Shown piece after piece: positions 17,140 through 26,071 of a stretch of DNA of 52,850 nt. The stretch is from Porphyromonadaceae bacterium UBA7141. GTDB lineage: Bacteria > Bacteroidota > Bacteroidia > Bacteroidales > Muribaculaceae. The DNA lies in contig DKWX01000002.1 of NCBI GenBank assembly GCA_002491945.1, positions 30,971-83,820 on the forward strand, read 5' to 3'. The translations under genes were made by a program, and so were the position numbers. Numbering within the stretch: the stretch's first letter is position 1; each line of letters begins with the position of its first letter. The notes under the pieces were generated by a model. That model saw only the letters and a list, made by a program, of their open reading frames with translations, did not search any database and had not been told where the DNA came from.

Positions 17140-18570
17140 ATGCGAGGCTCTATGACAACGATGACTGAACTTGACCAAAAACTTCTCCGGGGTGAAATCC
17201 CCGGCAAGATATACTTCGTAGGCGCCGGCGGCATTGGCATGGCCAATCTGGTGAGGTATTTCCTCAGCAAGGGTGCCCGCATTGCCGGCTACGACCGCAC
17301 CTCTACCCCGCTGACATCGGCTTTGACTGATGAAGGGGCCGACATAACGTTTGATGATGACGAGACTCTGATTCCGGCCGACTTCCGCGACCCGGCCACC
17401 ACTCTGGTGGTGTATACTCCCGCCGTGGCCGACGACAACCGCATACTCTCCTACTTCCGCCGCAATGGCTTTGAAGTAATCAAACGCGCCCGACTGCTTG
17501 GAATAATCACCCTGCACTCGCGCGGCATCTGCATAGCCGGATCGCATGGCAAGACCACGACCTGCTCCATGACGGCCAACATACTGCGTCATACGCCCGA
17601 AGGATGCAACGCTTTTCTGGGGGGAATCCTGCGCAATACCGAATCCAACCTCATGCTCTCCAATGCTTCCGATCTGGCCGTAATCGAAGCCGACGAGTAC
17701 GACCGCTCCTTCCATCAGCTCTCGCCGTGGATCGGCGTAATCACTTCATGCGACCCCGACCATCTCGACATCTACGGCGATGAAGCGTCTTATCTGGAGG
17801 CGTTCAGTAAGTTTACATCCCTGATACGTTCCGGAGGATACCTCATAATGCACACCGGACTGAAAATACGCCCCGATGTGCGCCCGGGAGTGAGGATATT
17901 CACATACTCCGGCGGTCAGCAAGGCGATTGGCACGCCGACGACATAACTTATGGCGATGGCACCCTCTCATTCACTCTCGCCGGTCCCGAAGGATTCCGG
18001 ATACCCGGTATCTCACTGGGCGTGCCTGTGGAAATCAACATCTCGAATGCCGTGGCAGCCGCTGCGGCTGCAATCCTGGCCGGAGCGTCAGCCAAGGCCG
18101 TAAAAGAGGGTCTGGCCGACTTCAAGGGGGCTCACCGCAGATTCGAAATCCACATGGACGGTTCCGACGGACACCCTATACTTATCGATGACTACGCCCA
18201 CTCCCCCAACGAAGTGAGCGCATCAATCCGGTCAGTGCGCAAGCTCTATCCGAGGCGCCGCATAGCCGTCGTCTTCCAGCCACACCTCTACACACGCACA
18301 CGCGACTTCGCTCCGGAATTTGCCCGAGCGCTCTCCGAGGCCGACCGGGTGATAATGCCTGAAATATATCCCGCAAGAGAACTCCCGATACCGGGTGTCG
18401 ACTCAAATATCATACTTCAGAATGTAAAGTGCGCCGATAAAACGTATTGTGAGCGAAAAGATTTGCTTGATCTCATAAAAATTAGTAATTTTGAAATATT
18501 GATGACGCTGGGAGCGGCCGACATCGACAGGCTAATCCCGGAAATCAAGGAAATACTGCTGCGCAAGTAA
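17140..18570 (+). CDS. murC: UDP-N-acetylmuramate:L-alanine ligase MurC
   Basis: MurC attaches L-alanine to UDP-MurNAc, the first amino-acid step of peptidoglycan precursor synthesis. The N-terminal nucleotide-sugar fold has VGAGGIGMANLVRYF, with the MurC-typical GIGM. The ATP loop is GSHGKTTTCSM from about residue 134, and the central EADEYDRSFHQL is diagnostic, as is DDYAHSPNEV in the C-terminal domain. Three in-frame ATGs (17140, 17152, 17161) precede the conserved part, and I cannot decide among them. The first lies 9 bases after repeat R3, so transcription must cross the repeat or start in it. ftsQ follows after 20 bases. Confidence 0.96.
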   Translation: MRGSMTTMTELDQKLLRGEIPGKIYFVGAGGIGMANLVRYFLSKGARIAGYDRTSTPLTSALTDEGADITFDDDETLIPADFRDPATTLVVYTPAVADDNRILSYFRRNGFEVIKRARLLGIITLHSRGICIAGSHGKTTTCSMTANILRHTPEGCNAFLGGILRNTESNLMLSNASDLAVIEADEYDRSFHQLSPWIGVITSCDPDHLDIYGDEASYLEAFSKFTSLIRSGGYLIMHTGLKIRPDVRPGVRIFTYSGGQQGDWHADDITYGDGTLSFTLAGPEGFRIPGISLGVPVEINISNAVAAAAAAILAGASAKAVKEGLADFKGAHRRFEIHMDGSDGHPILIDDYAHSPNEVSASIRSVRKLYPRRRIAVVFQPHLYTRTRDFAPEFARALSEADRVIMPEIYPARELPIPGVDSNIILQNVKCADKTYCERKDLLDLIKISNFEILMTLGAADIDRLIPEIKEILLRK

Positions 18571-18590
18571 CCCTCATTTCTCTGCATTCG

Positions 18591-19475
18591 ATGAGCCCTA
18601 CGCTTAAGAACATATTGAGATGGATCATCCTCGTGACCCTTTTGGGTTACGTAGGATGCATATGGGTGTGGGCACGCGCCGAGGCTGAACGCAACTCATG
18701 CAAGGGTGTGATTGTGGCAATGGGCGACAAAGGGCTGTCGGACACCATCACCGTCAAAGGTGTCAAGAGCGAACTGATGAAGTATCCACGCAAAATCGTG
18801 GGCGCACGCCTGGCCACTATAAATACACTCGATATCGAAAAGTATCTGATGCGTCTGAACAATTTCGAGAACGTAAGTTGTTTCCTTTCTACCGCAGGTG
18901 TGCTCAACGTCAGAATCACTCCGATGATTCCGGAAATACGTGTATTCGACGGCAACAGCTCCTACTACGTCAACAAAGACGGCAAGCGCATCAATTCCAA
19001 CGCCCAATTCTATGCCGATGTGCCTGTGGTGTGCGGACACTTCTCGGCAGGCATGCCTCCGCAATCGGTGCTGCCGGTGGTGAGATTCGTGCGACAGGAC
19101 CCGGTGCTGAGCCAGCTCGTGGCAATGTACGAGGTTGTCGACGCCGACAATATCATGCTTATTCCCCGCGTGGCCGGGCATATCATCAATCTCGGCGACA
19201 CCACACGCCTTGACGAGAAACGCCGTATGATACTTACGGCCTATCACAATATCATCCCCTACAAGGGATGGAACGAATACGACACAATCTCGGTCAAATT
19301 CAAAGGCCAGATTGTGGCCACACGCCGCAATAAGACTCCTCTGTACCCCATCGAGACATTCTTAGAAGAAGAAGACCCGGAGGATGCCACATTGCCCACC
19401 GAAGGCGTGGCTGCAGGGCAAGGCCGACTGCCTGCCGGAGCCGCCGAGTCGGCCTCTGTCAGCGCCCCTGGATAA
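18591..19475 (+). CDS. ftsQ: Cell division protein FtsQ
   Basis: FtsQ (DivIB family) is a bitopic membrane protein that links early and late divisome proteins. The 294-residue protein has a short cytoplasmic N-terminus and a transmembrane helix at about 8-27 (WIILVTLLGYVGCIWVWA). A POTRA-like region follows, then the beta domain with VLNVRITPMIPEIRVFD and the segment YYVNKDGKRI that aligns with the FtsQ core. The C-terminus is a low-complexity Glu/Ala/Gly tail. Identification rests on architecture, this core and position between murC and ftsA. Confidence 0.88.
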   Translation: MSPTLKNILRWIILVTLLGYVGCIWVWARAEAERNSCKGVIVAMGDKGLSDTITVKGVKSELMKYPRKIVGARLATINTLDIEKYLMRLNNFENVSCFLSTAGVLNVRITPMIPEIRVFDGNSSYYVNKDGKRINSNAQFYADVPVVCGHFSAGMPPQSVLPVVRFVRQDPVLSQLVAMYEVVDADNIMLIPRVAGHIINLGDTTRLDEKRRMILTAYHNIIPYKGWNEYDTISVKFKGQIVATRRNKTPLYPIETFLEEEDPEDATLPTEGVAAGQGRLPAGAAESASVSAPG

Positions 19476-19522
19476 CCCTGACCGCTCAGAATATAAAATC
19501 CACCTCTCAACCCTCTCTGTAC

Positions 19523-20860
19523 ATGACAATGAGTGAAGAAAGATACATAGCTGCAATCGAAATCAGCAGTTCGAAAATTATCGGTGCCGTAGGCCGCGTC
19601 CATCCCAGCGGACAGGTCGACATTATAGCCGTGGAGCAGGAAAAAAGCTCCGAAAGCGTGCGCTATGGCATAATCCAGAATCTGGAGGAGACTTCCACCA
19701 GACTGGCCCGTGTGCTCGAACGCCTCGAACGTAAGCCGGCCGTAAGTCCGCGTAAGATTCGCAGCGTGTTTGTCGGCCTTTCAGGCCGATCGCTCCGGAG
19801 CATCCCCACAACTGTGCGGCTGAATCTACCAGATGATTCGGAAATCACCGACGAGATTCTCGCTCGTCTGCGATCCGACGCACTGGACGCAGCAATCGAA
19901 AATACGCTCGAGGTCGTGGATGCCGTGCCGCGGAAATACCGCGTCGGCAAACTTGAGACCACCAATCCCAAGGGCACTACCGGCAATGAAATCATGGCCG
20001 AATACGACATCATCGTATGCCGGCCCGAACTCAAGCGCAACATCACTCGTGTCATAAAGGATAAGCTCGGCATCGATGCCCTCGGATTCGTTGTGACTTC
20101 TCTCGCCACCGGCCATCTTATCCTCACAGATCAGGAAAAGGCACTCGGATGCATGATGGTCGACATGGGCGCCGAGACCACTACTGTGTCCATCTACCGT
20201 CACAAGGCTCTCTGCTATCTCGCCACTCTCCCTTTCGGCGGACGGCATATCACACGCGACCTCCAGTCGCTGTCGCTACTCGAAGAACGCGCCGAGGAGA
20301 TTAAAATCACATCCGGATGCGCAATCGCGCCCGACAACCCCTCTACTCTCAACCTCAACGGAATAAAGGTGGCCGACGTAATCAATCTCACCGTGGCCCG
20401 CTCGGAAGAGATTGTGGCCAATATCACCGAGCAAATAGCGTATGCGCAGCTTAAGGAAAAAGACCTGCCGGGCGGCGTAATCTGCATAGGCGGAGCCACA
20501 CGACTAAACGGCATGACCGATCTTATCTCCCGACAGCTTGGCCTTCAGGTCAAGACCGGACGTCTCCCGTCATACGTCGTGATCGACGACATAAAGGGGG
20601 CAAGCATCGAAATTGCCCAGGTCGGAAGCATTCTCTATGCAGGTGCGACCCTCACCAACGAGCAATGCCTCGAAATGCCACGACAGCAGGAAATGCCCGT
20701 CAACGGGACCGCCAACGACCCTGAACCCCAACAATACACTCAGGAACAACCCCGCCGGCGAAAAGCAAATCCAAACTCCTTCAGTTCGAAATTCAGGGCA
20801 TTCACTGCCAAATTATTCTCCGACCCGCGTGAAGACGAAGACCAGTCGCTCTTCGAATAA
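19523..20860 (+). CDS. ftsA: Cell division protein FtsA
   Basis: FtsA is an actin-like ATPase that tethers FtsZ to the membrane and recruits the later divisome. The 445-residue protein starts YIAAIEISSSKIIGAVGRV, the phosphate-1 region of the actin fold. It contains the FtsA-specific 1C subdomain at about 90-165, then MMVDMGAETTTVSIY (phosphate 2) and VICIGGATRLNGM (adenosine loop). The extreme C-terminus carries a predicted amphipathic helix (SSKFRAFTAKLFSD), the usual membrane-targeting element, followed by an acidic tail. ATG 19523 or 19529 may be used. Confidence 0.95.
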   Translation: MTMSEERYIAAIEISSSKIIGAVGRVHPSGQVDIIAVEQEKSSESVRYGIIQNLEETSTRLARVLERLERKPAVSPRKIRSVFVGLSGRSLRSIPTTVRLNLPDDSEITDEILARLRSDALDAAIENTLEVVDAVPRKYRVGKLETTNPKGTTGNEIMAEYDIIVCRPELKRNITRVIKDKLGIDALGFVVTSLATGHLILTDQEKALGCMMVDMGAETTTVSIYRHKALCYLATLPFGGRHITRDLQSLSLLEERAEEIKITSGCAIAPDNPSTLNLNGIKVADVINLTVARSEEIVANITEQIAYAQLKEKDLPGGVICIGGATRLNGMTDLISRQLGLQVKTGRLPSYVVIDDIKGASIEIAQVGSILYAGATLTNEQCLEMPRQQEMPVNGTANDPEPQQYTQEQPRRRKANPNSFSSKFRAFTAKLFSDPREDEDQSLFE

Positions 20861-20891
20861 TCCTCACCTACACACATACCTCTGAACCATT

Positions 20892-22280
20892 ATGGACGAA
20901 AATTTCAATATCAACGACACCTCAATGTATGTCGAGGACTCCAATCAGGACATCATCAAGGTCATCGGTGTGGGCGGCGGGGGCGGCAACGCCGTTAACT
21001 ACATGTTCCGTCAGGATATACCGAATGTCAACTTTGTGGTGTGCAATACTGACTTACAGGCTCTGCGCAAGTCTCCGGTGCCCGTGAAGCTTATTCTTGG
21101 TCCGGAAATCACCAAGGGACGTGGTGCCGGGAACAAGCCTGAAATCGGCGCACAATGCGCCGAAGCAAGTGCCGATGAAATCCGAAAACTATTCGACGAC
21201 CATACTGAAATGGTGTTCGTCACCGCAGGTATGGGTGGAGGCACCGGCACCGGTGCCGGCCCTGTTGTGGCCCGGCTCGCAAAGGAAGCCGGAATGCTTA
21301 CTATCGGGATCGTGACAGTCCCGTTCCTCTTCGAGGGGGAAAAGAAAATACTTAAGGCTCTCGACGGCGCTGATGAAATGAAGAAGCACGTCGACGCCCT
21401 GCTCGTAATCAACAACGAGAACCTTATCGACCTCTACAAGGACCTCAATTTCTTCAATGCCTTCGAACGCGCCGACGACACTCTGGCAAATGCTGCCCGC
21501 TCAATCTCGGAAATCATATCGCAGGAATGCTATATCAATGTCGATTTCCAGGACGTGAAGACTATTCTTAAAGATTCCGGCACTGCCATCATCTCTACGG
21601 CCATCGGCACCGGCGACCACCGCATATCGGACGCTATTCACAACGCCCTGCACTCGCCGCTCTTAAAGACCCACGACATCAATACTTCAAAACGCCTGCT
21701 ATTCAAATTCGTCTGCTCGCGTGAGGCTGAAAAACCGCTCACGGCAAATGAAATTCATGAAATACGCCAGTTCACCGCAAATCTCCCGTCGAGCATCGAT
21801 GTGAAATGGGGTATCGCCGATGATCCGGAGATGGGCAACGATGTGAAGGTGACAATCCTCGCTTCCGGATTTGATGTCACTCTGCGTGAGGCCAGCCAGG
21901 CCGGTGTCAATGATGAGAAAGGCACCATCACCTTCGGTGGTGGTGCCACTCCGCACGAGCCGAAATCGAACACCGGCACCGAGGAGTCGAAGAATCGTCT
22001 GAAAGAAATATACGGCGAGGAGAAGCTCACAAAGCAGAGCCGTGATGCCGCTAAAATGAAATATGCCGTGCTGCTCCCTTCCCAGTTTGACGACCATGAA
22101 ATCATAACCCTGCTTGAACGGACGCCGACCTACAACCGCGACCCGAAATTCAATGAGGAGATTGCAAGGATGGGCAAACCGGAACATGACCGAAATATCT
22201 CTGCTTATGGAGGCTCTAACGGACACCAGGCTTCTCAAGCCCCGGAATCTTCTGATGGCTCGATGAAAATCTCATTCTGA
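20892..22280 (+). CDS. ftsZ: Cell division GTPase FtsZ
   Basis: FtsZ is the tubulin-like GTPase that forms the Z ring. The 462-residue protein has IGVGGGGGNAVNYM near 25-38, the tubulin signature GMGGGTGTGAG at 113-123, and NNENLIDLYKDLNFFNAFERAD in the core. The globular domain ends near residue 330. A linker rich in Lys, Glu and Asn follows, and the tail includes EIITLLERTPTYNRDPKF. The final residues are Ser/Gly-rich and I cannot find the canonical D-[IV]-P-x-[FY]-L C-terminal peptide that binds FtsA and ZipA elsewhere. It closes the dcw cluster. Confidence 0.96.
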   Translation: MDENFNINDTSMYVEDSNQDIIKVIGVGGGGGNAVNYMFRQDIPNVNFVVCNTDLQALRKSPVPVKLILGPEITKGRGAGNKPEIGAQCAEASADEIRKLFDDHTEMVFVTAGMGGGTGTGAGPVVARLAKEAGMLTIGIVTVPFLFEGEKKILKALDGADEMKKHVDALLVINNENLIDLYKDLNFFNAFERADDTLANAARSISEIISQECYINVDFQDVKTILKDSGTAIISTAIGTGDHRISDAIHNALHSPLLKTHDINTSKRLLFKFVCSREAEKPLTANEIHEIRQFTANLPSSIDVKWGIADDPEMGNDVKVTILASGFDVTLREASQAGVNDEKGTITFGGGATPHEPKSNTGTEESKNRLKEIYGEEKLTKQSRDAAKMKYAVLLPSQFDDHEIITLLERTPTYNRDPKFNEEIARMGKPEHDRNISAYGGSNGHQASQAPESSDGSMKISF

Positions 22281-22428
22281 GTTGAAAGCCACGACACTTT
22301 GAGAATCCGGAATCCCCGCCCTCCGGACAGCCTCTCCGCCGGAATCCGGTTCTCAACGCCTTAAAGCGCCCCTCTCCTATCAATAACATCCTGATATATC
22401 AACCATTAAGAATAATTTCCTAACAAGT

Positions 22429-22440
22429 CCCGAATTCGGG
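22429..22440. other. Perfect 12-bp palindrome between ftsZ and rlmL
   Basis: CCCGAATTCGGG is a perfect palindrome followed by CAGATATTTTTTAT, so it may act as a weak plus-strand terminator or as a protein-binding site. A second, looser inverted repeat (TTGAGAATCCGG near 22300 against CCGGTTCTCAA near 22347) lies between it and ftsZ. Together they mark the end of the dcw transcription unit. Confidence 0.4.
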
Positions 22441-22469
22441 CAGATATTTTTTATACAACCCTATACGAG

Positions 22470-24026
22470 ATGGAAAATACATTTCAGATGGTGGCCAAGA
22501 CCTTTCAGGGTCTCGAAGATGTGCTACGCGACGAACTCATCGCGCTTGGCGCACAGAACGTCGAGACCGGTGTGAGAATGGTGGAGTTCGAAGGCGATCT
22601 CGAACTCCTCTACAAAGCCAACCTCTGCTGCCGCACGGCCCTGCGGGTGCTTAAACCTATCGTGAAGTTCAATGCCGTCGATCCCGATGAACTTTATGAC
22701 TTCGTGCGCGACATGAAGTGGGAGGAGTATATGACGGTCGATTCCACTTTCGCAATCGATGCCACCGTCAACAGCGCATTGTTCACTCACTCCAAATATG
22801 CGGCTTACAGAGTGAAGGACGCCATCGTCGACCACTTCAACGACCTATGCGGACGACGCCCGTCAATACGCCTCTCCGGAGCCGACCTCCTGCTCAATGT
22901 CCATATTCAGGAGGACCGTGTCACCATCTCGCTTGACTCAAGCGGCGAACCTCTCTCACGACGCGGATACCGCGTCGAGCAGACTGAGGCGCCTATCAAC
23001 GAAGTCCTGGCCGCCGGAATCATCATGAAGACCGGATGGCATGGTGAATGCGACTTCGCCGACCCGATGTGCGGTTCGGGCACGTTTCTTATCGAGGCGG
23101 CTCTCATTGCCGGTAATATTAACCCGGGAATATACCGCGAAGGTTTCGCTTTCGAAAAATGGTCAGACTTCGATGCCGACCTCTTTGAGTCTATCTACAA
23201 CGATGATTCGGCAGAACGCGAAATAACATGCGAAATCCTCGGTGGCGACATTGATCCAGAAGCCGTGACTATAGCACGCAAAAACATCAACGCTGCTCGT
23301 CTCGACTCAAATATCTCTCTCGTGTGCAGACCGATGCAGGACTGGGATGAGAATGAACGCAACGGCGGAATACTTATCACCAATCCCCCCTACGGCGAGC
23401 GTCTGCGTCCGGCCGACATGGAGACTCTCTATCGCCAGATCGGCGAGACTCTTAAGAAACACTTCCAGGGTTGGCATGCCTGGATTCTCGGATATCGCGA
23501 TGAGCATTTCGCCGCTATCGGACTACGTCCGTCGGTGAAATTCCCCATACTCAACGGCGCGCTGGAATGCTCGCTGAGGGAGTATGTGCTTTTCGATGGT
23601 GCCTACAACGATTTCCGTGCCAATGGCGGTTCGGTGCGTAACACGGAGTTCAACCGCACGACTCGTCCTACGAAAGCACGTAAATCAGATGCAGAATGGG
23701 ATGCAGAGACACGCCCCTTCCGCAACAAACAGGAGCGTAGGTCAGACCGGGGCAACGACCGCCGAGATGAGCGGAAACCAATGAAATCCAAAGGATCCGA
23801 CGACAGGCGTGATTTCAAGCGCCGCAACGACCGCAGCGATGACCGGCGTGATTTCAAACGCCGCGACGACCGCAAATTCGACAAGCCGCAACGCGGCGAA
23901 GCAAGAGTCATCACCGACCGCGCACCCCGTCTGGGCGAAGAATACATCACATTCTCCAGCTCAGTGAAGATGCGCACACGCAAACCCTGGAAGAAACGCG
24001 CCTCCGAAGCCGAGGAGGAGGATTAA
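22470..24026 (+). CDS. rlmL: THUMP-domain class I SAM-dependent rRNA methyltransferase (RlmL/Trm14 family)
   Basis: Members of this family methylate N2 of G2445 of 23S rRNA (RlmL) or related guanosines. The THUMP RNA-binding domain spans about 40-155. The methyltransferase has the SAM motif with D198-P-M-C-G-S-G and the catalytic NPPY motif from N305 (NPPYGERL). The core ends near residue 385. Beyond it is an unusual tail of about 130 residues that is very rich in Arg, Asp and Lys, includes two tandem 13-residue repeats, and probably binds RNA as a disordered arm. The RlmK half found in E. coli RlmKL is absent. It is separated from ftsZ by 189 bases and followed closely by a membrane protein gene. 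Confidence 0.85.
   Translation: MENTFQMVAKTFQGLEDVLRDELIALGAQNVETGVRMVEFEGDLELLYKANLCCRTALRVLKPIVKFNAVDPDELYDFVRDMKWEEYMTVDSTFAIDATVNSALFTHSKYAAYRVKDAIVDHFNDLCGRRPSIRLSGADLLLNVHIQEDRVTISLDSSGEPLSRRGYRVEQTEAPINEVLAAGIIMKTGWHGECDFADPMCGSGTFLIEAALIAGNINPGIYREGFAFEKWSDFDADLFESIYNDDSAEREITCEILGGDIDPEAVTIARKNINAARLDSNISLVCRPMQDWDENERNGGILITNPPYGERLRPADMETLYRQIGETLKKHFQGWHAWILGYRDEHFAAIGLRPSVKFPILNGALECSLREYVLFDGAYNDFRANGGSVRNTEFNRTTRPTKARKSDAEWDAETRPFRNKQERRSDRGNDRRDERKPMKSKGSDDRRDFKRRNDRSDDRRDFKRRDDRKFDKPQRGEARVITDRAPRLGEEYITFSSSVKMRTRKPWKKRASEAEEED
23796..23873 (+). repeat. Two 39-bp tandem repeats in the rlmL C-terminal tail
   Basis: Units at 23796-23834 and 23835-23873 each encode SDDRRDFKRR followed by N or D and then DR. 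They differ at a handful of positions, mostly silent. They lie in the charged tail, and related partial units (SDRGNDRRDERK) occur just upstream, so the tail probably grew by slippage. Confidence 0.8.
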
Positions 24027-24043
24027 TCAAAGATTATTGATTG

Positions 24044-25021
24044 ATGAACACTCGCCTGATTACTCCGACCGCCATGCTCACTGTCGCCATTATGAGCGCG
24101 ATAATGTGTGTGGCTGCCTGTTTTATCCTTAAGCCCGATCCGGCCGCATCGACTGATTTCGGACTGGTGCTCCCGTCGCCTAATCTATGGGACATCTCTC
24201 CGCTATGGAGTGAAATCATCAATGTGGCTATAATCGGACTTTCGGTTCCGGCAGTGTTTCTAATCAACAAGCACTTCTCGCTGCTCAAATCCTCACTGCC
24301 GTTCTGGGCCCTCTTCTATCTGCCTCTGATATGCTGCAATATCTTTGTCAGCGGCCGGTTTACCGCCGGAATCCTACTGCTGCCGACTGTGCTGGCGATA
24401 CTTGTGGCGCTGTTCAATTCATACAGAAGCCGCAATGCCACACGCAGCATCTTTTTTATCGCCACATGTATCTCGATAGGCTCCACAGTGCAGCAGGCCT
24501 TTCTGCCGCTGCTTCCGGCATCTATTATAGGAACCCTGATAATGAAGGCTTTGCATGGCAAGGAGATAATGGCTTTGCTTCTCGGACTGGTGGCACCCTA
24601 CTGGGTATTGACCGGATTCGGCATAATCACACCGTCAGACTTCAGGATGCCGGTGCTGTCGCCACTGTTTACGTCCGGGATATCGCCTGAAATGGTGGCC
24701 ACAGCCACCGGCACAGGTGTGCTCTTCGCCATCGGACTGTTTCTATCCCTCTACAACGGCATAAAGCTTTATGCAGGCAACTCAAGAATACGCGGATGCA
24801 ACAATGTGGTCAACGTATTCGGCATCACAGCCACGGCAGCCATGATATTCGACACAGCCAACCTGACTGCATACCTCGGCATTTTCGCCCTATGGACCGG
24901 ACTCCAGTTCGCCAATCTATTCACTCTATGGAATCTGCCGCGGCCGACATGGGTGTTCTGGATTATTCAGGGTTGTATCTTGGCCTATGCGGCAATACTC
25001 TCTCTCACTCTCATTTTCTGA
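24044..25021 (+). CDS. Conserved polytopic membrane protein of unknown function
   Basis: I do not recognise a named family. The 325-residue protein has about nine to ten hydrophobic helices from near residue 10 to the end, short loops and no obvious enzymatic motif or large soluble domain. A TTG at 24041 could add one residue, but the ATG at 24044 is preferred. It begins 17 bases after the rlmL stop and ends 12 bases before pdxB, so it is part of a tight plus-strand operon. Its position recalls the small integral membrane proteins of unknown role common in Bacteroidota housekeeping operons. I would not assign a transport role from sequence alone. Confidence 0.8.
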   Translation: MNTRLITPTAMLTVAIMSAIMCVAACFILKPDPAASTDFGLVLPSPNLWDISPLWSEIINVAIIGLSVPAVFLINKHFSLLKSSLPFWALFYLPLICCNIFVSGRFTAGILLLPTVLAILVALFNSYRSRNATRSIFFIATCISIGSTVQQAFLPLLPASIIGTLIMKALHGKEIMALLLGLVAPYWVLTGFGIITPSDFRMPVLSPLFTSGISPEMVATATGTGVLFAIGLFLSLYNGIKLYAGNSRIRGCNNVVNVFGITATAAMIFDTANLTAYLGIFALWTGLQFANLFTLWNLPRPTWVFWIIQGCILAYAAILSLTLIF

Positions 25022-25033
25022 ATCTTTCACATC

Positions 25034-26071
25034 ATGAAACCCAAACTGATCATCGACGATGCCATCCCTTTCCTCGAAGGCAGACTTGAGACATATTTCG
25101 ACTGCCGGTTCATGCCCGGAGAAGAAATCACCAAATCGGATCTCCGCGATGCCGAGGGACTGCTGGTGCGCACCCGCACACGCTGCGATGAATCCCTGCT
25201 CGAGGGGACTCCGGTGAAGCTGGTGGCCACGGCCACTATCGGCACCGACCATATCGATACATTCTGGTGCGACGACCACGGCATACGCTGGTGCAATGCC
25301 CCGGGATGCAACGCCCCGGCGGTGGCACAGTATGTATATCGGGCGCTTATTGAGATGGGTCTCCCCTTTCCGACTCCAGAAACCCCTGAGTCTCAGCGCC
25401 ATGTGATTGGAGTGGTGGGTAAAGGAAATATCGGCTCGATTGTGGTCGACTGGGGACGCCGGCTCGGATTCAATGTAATCGTGAGCGACCCTCCGCGCGC
25501 CGAGCGCGGGCTGACAGATGAGCAGTATCTACCGCTTGACGAACTGATGGCACGCGCCGACGCCGTGACATTCCATACCCCTCTGATTAAAAAAGACATT
25601 CCCGGATTTACCTCTACCCTGCATCTATGCGGCCGCCGACAGCTCGACTCCCTGCGTCAGGGGGCCATTCTGATAAATGCCGCACGCGGAGGCGTGGTCG
25701 ATGAGGAGGCTCTCCGGCAGGTACGTGCTGAAAAGGAACTCCGGATCGTGCTCGACACCTGGGAGAATGAGCCCGACATATCGACCGAGACACTCGCCGT
25801 AACCGACCTGGCCACATTCCATATCGCCGGATATTCGCGCCAGGGTAAAGAACGAGCCACAAGAGCCGTCCTTACAGCCCTCGAAGAGCAGTTCGGGGTA
25901 ATACTCTCCCTCAGCGACCTTTCAGCCCCTTACACGCCATCCGAGAGGCTCTCAGAGGCATCCATCCGCGACAGTTACGACATCAATACCGACGACCATG
26001 TGATGCGTCTCGACTATCCCCAGTTCGAGCATCTGCGCAATTTTTATCCCCTTCGTGAGGAATTGTCATGA
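25034..26071 (+). CDS. pdxB: Erythronate-4-phosphate dehydrogenase PdxB
   Basis: PdxB oxidises 4-phospho-D-erythronate in the DXP-dependent pyridoxal 5'-phosphate pathway. The 345-residue protein is a D-2-hydroxyacid dehydrogenase. TATIGTDHID near 69 and CNAPAVAQYV near 93 are typical of PdxB. The Rossmann loop is GVVGKGNIGSIVVDWG near 122-137. NAARGGVVDEEAL carries the catalytic Arg/Glu region, and FHIAGYSRQGK carries the catalytic His. The C-terminal DUF3410-type dimerisation tail is short. The stop overlaps rnhA by four bases (ATGA). Confidence 0.93.
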   Translation: MKPKLIIDDAIPFLEGRLETYFDCRFMPGEEITKSDLRDAEGLLVRTRTRCDESLLEGTPVKLVATATIGTDHIDTFWCDDHGIRWCNAPGCNAPAVAQYVYRALIEMGLPFPTPETPESQRHVIGVVGKGNIGSIVVDWGRRLGFNVIVSDPPRAERGLTDEQYLPLDELMARADAVTFHTPLIKKDIPGFTSTLHLCGRRQLDSLRQGAILINAARGGVVDEEALRQVRAEKELRIVLDTWENEPDISTETLAVTDLATFHIAGYSRQGKERATRAVLTALEEQFGVILSLSDLSAPYTPSERLSEASIRDSYDINTDDHVMRLDYPQFEHLRNFYPLREELS

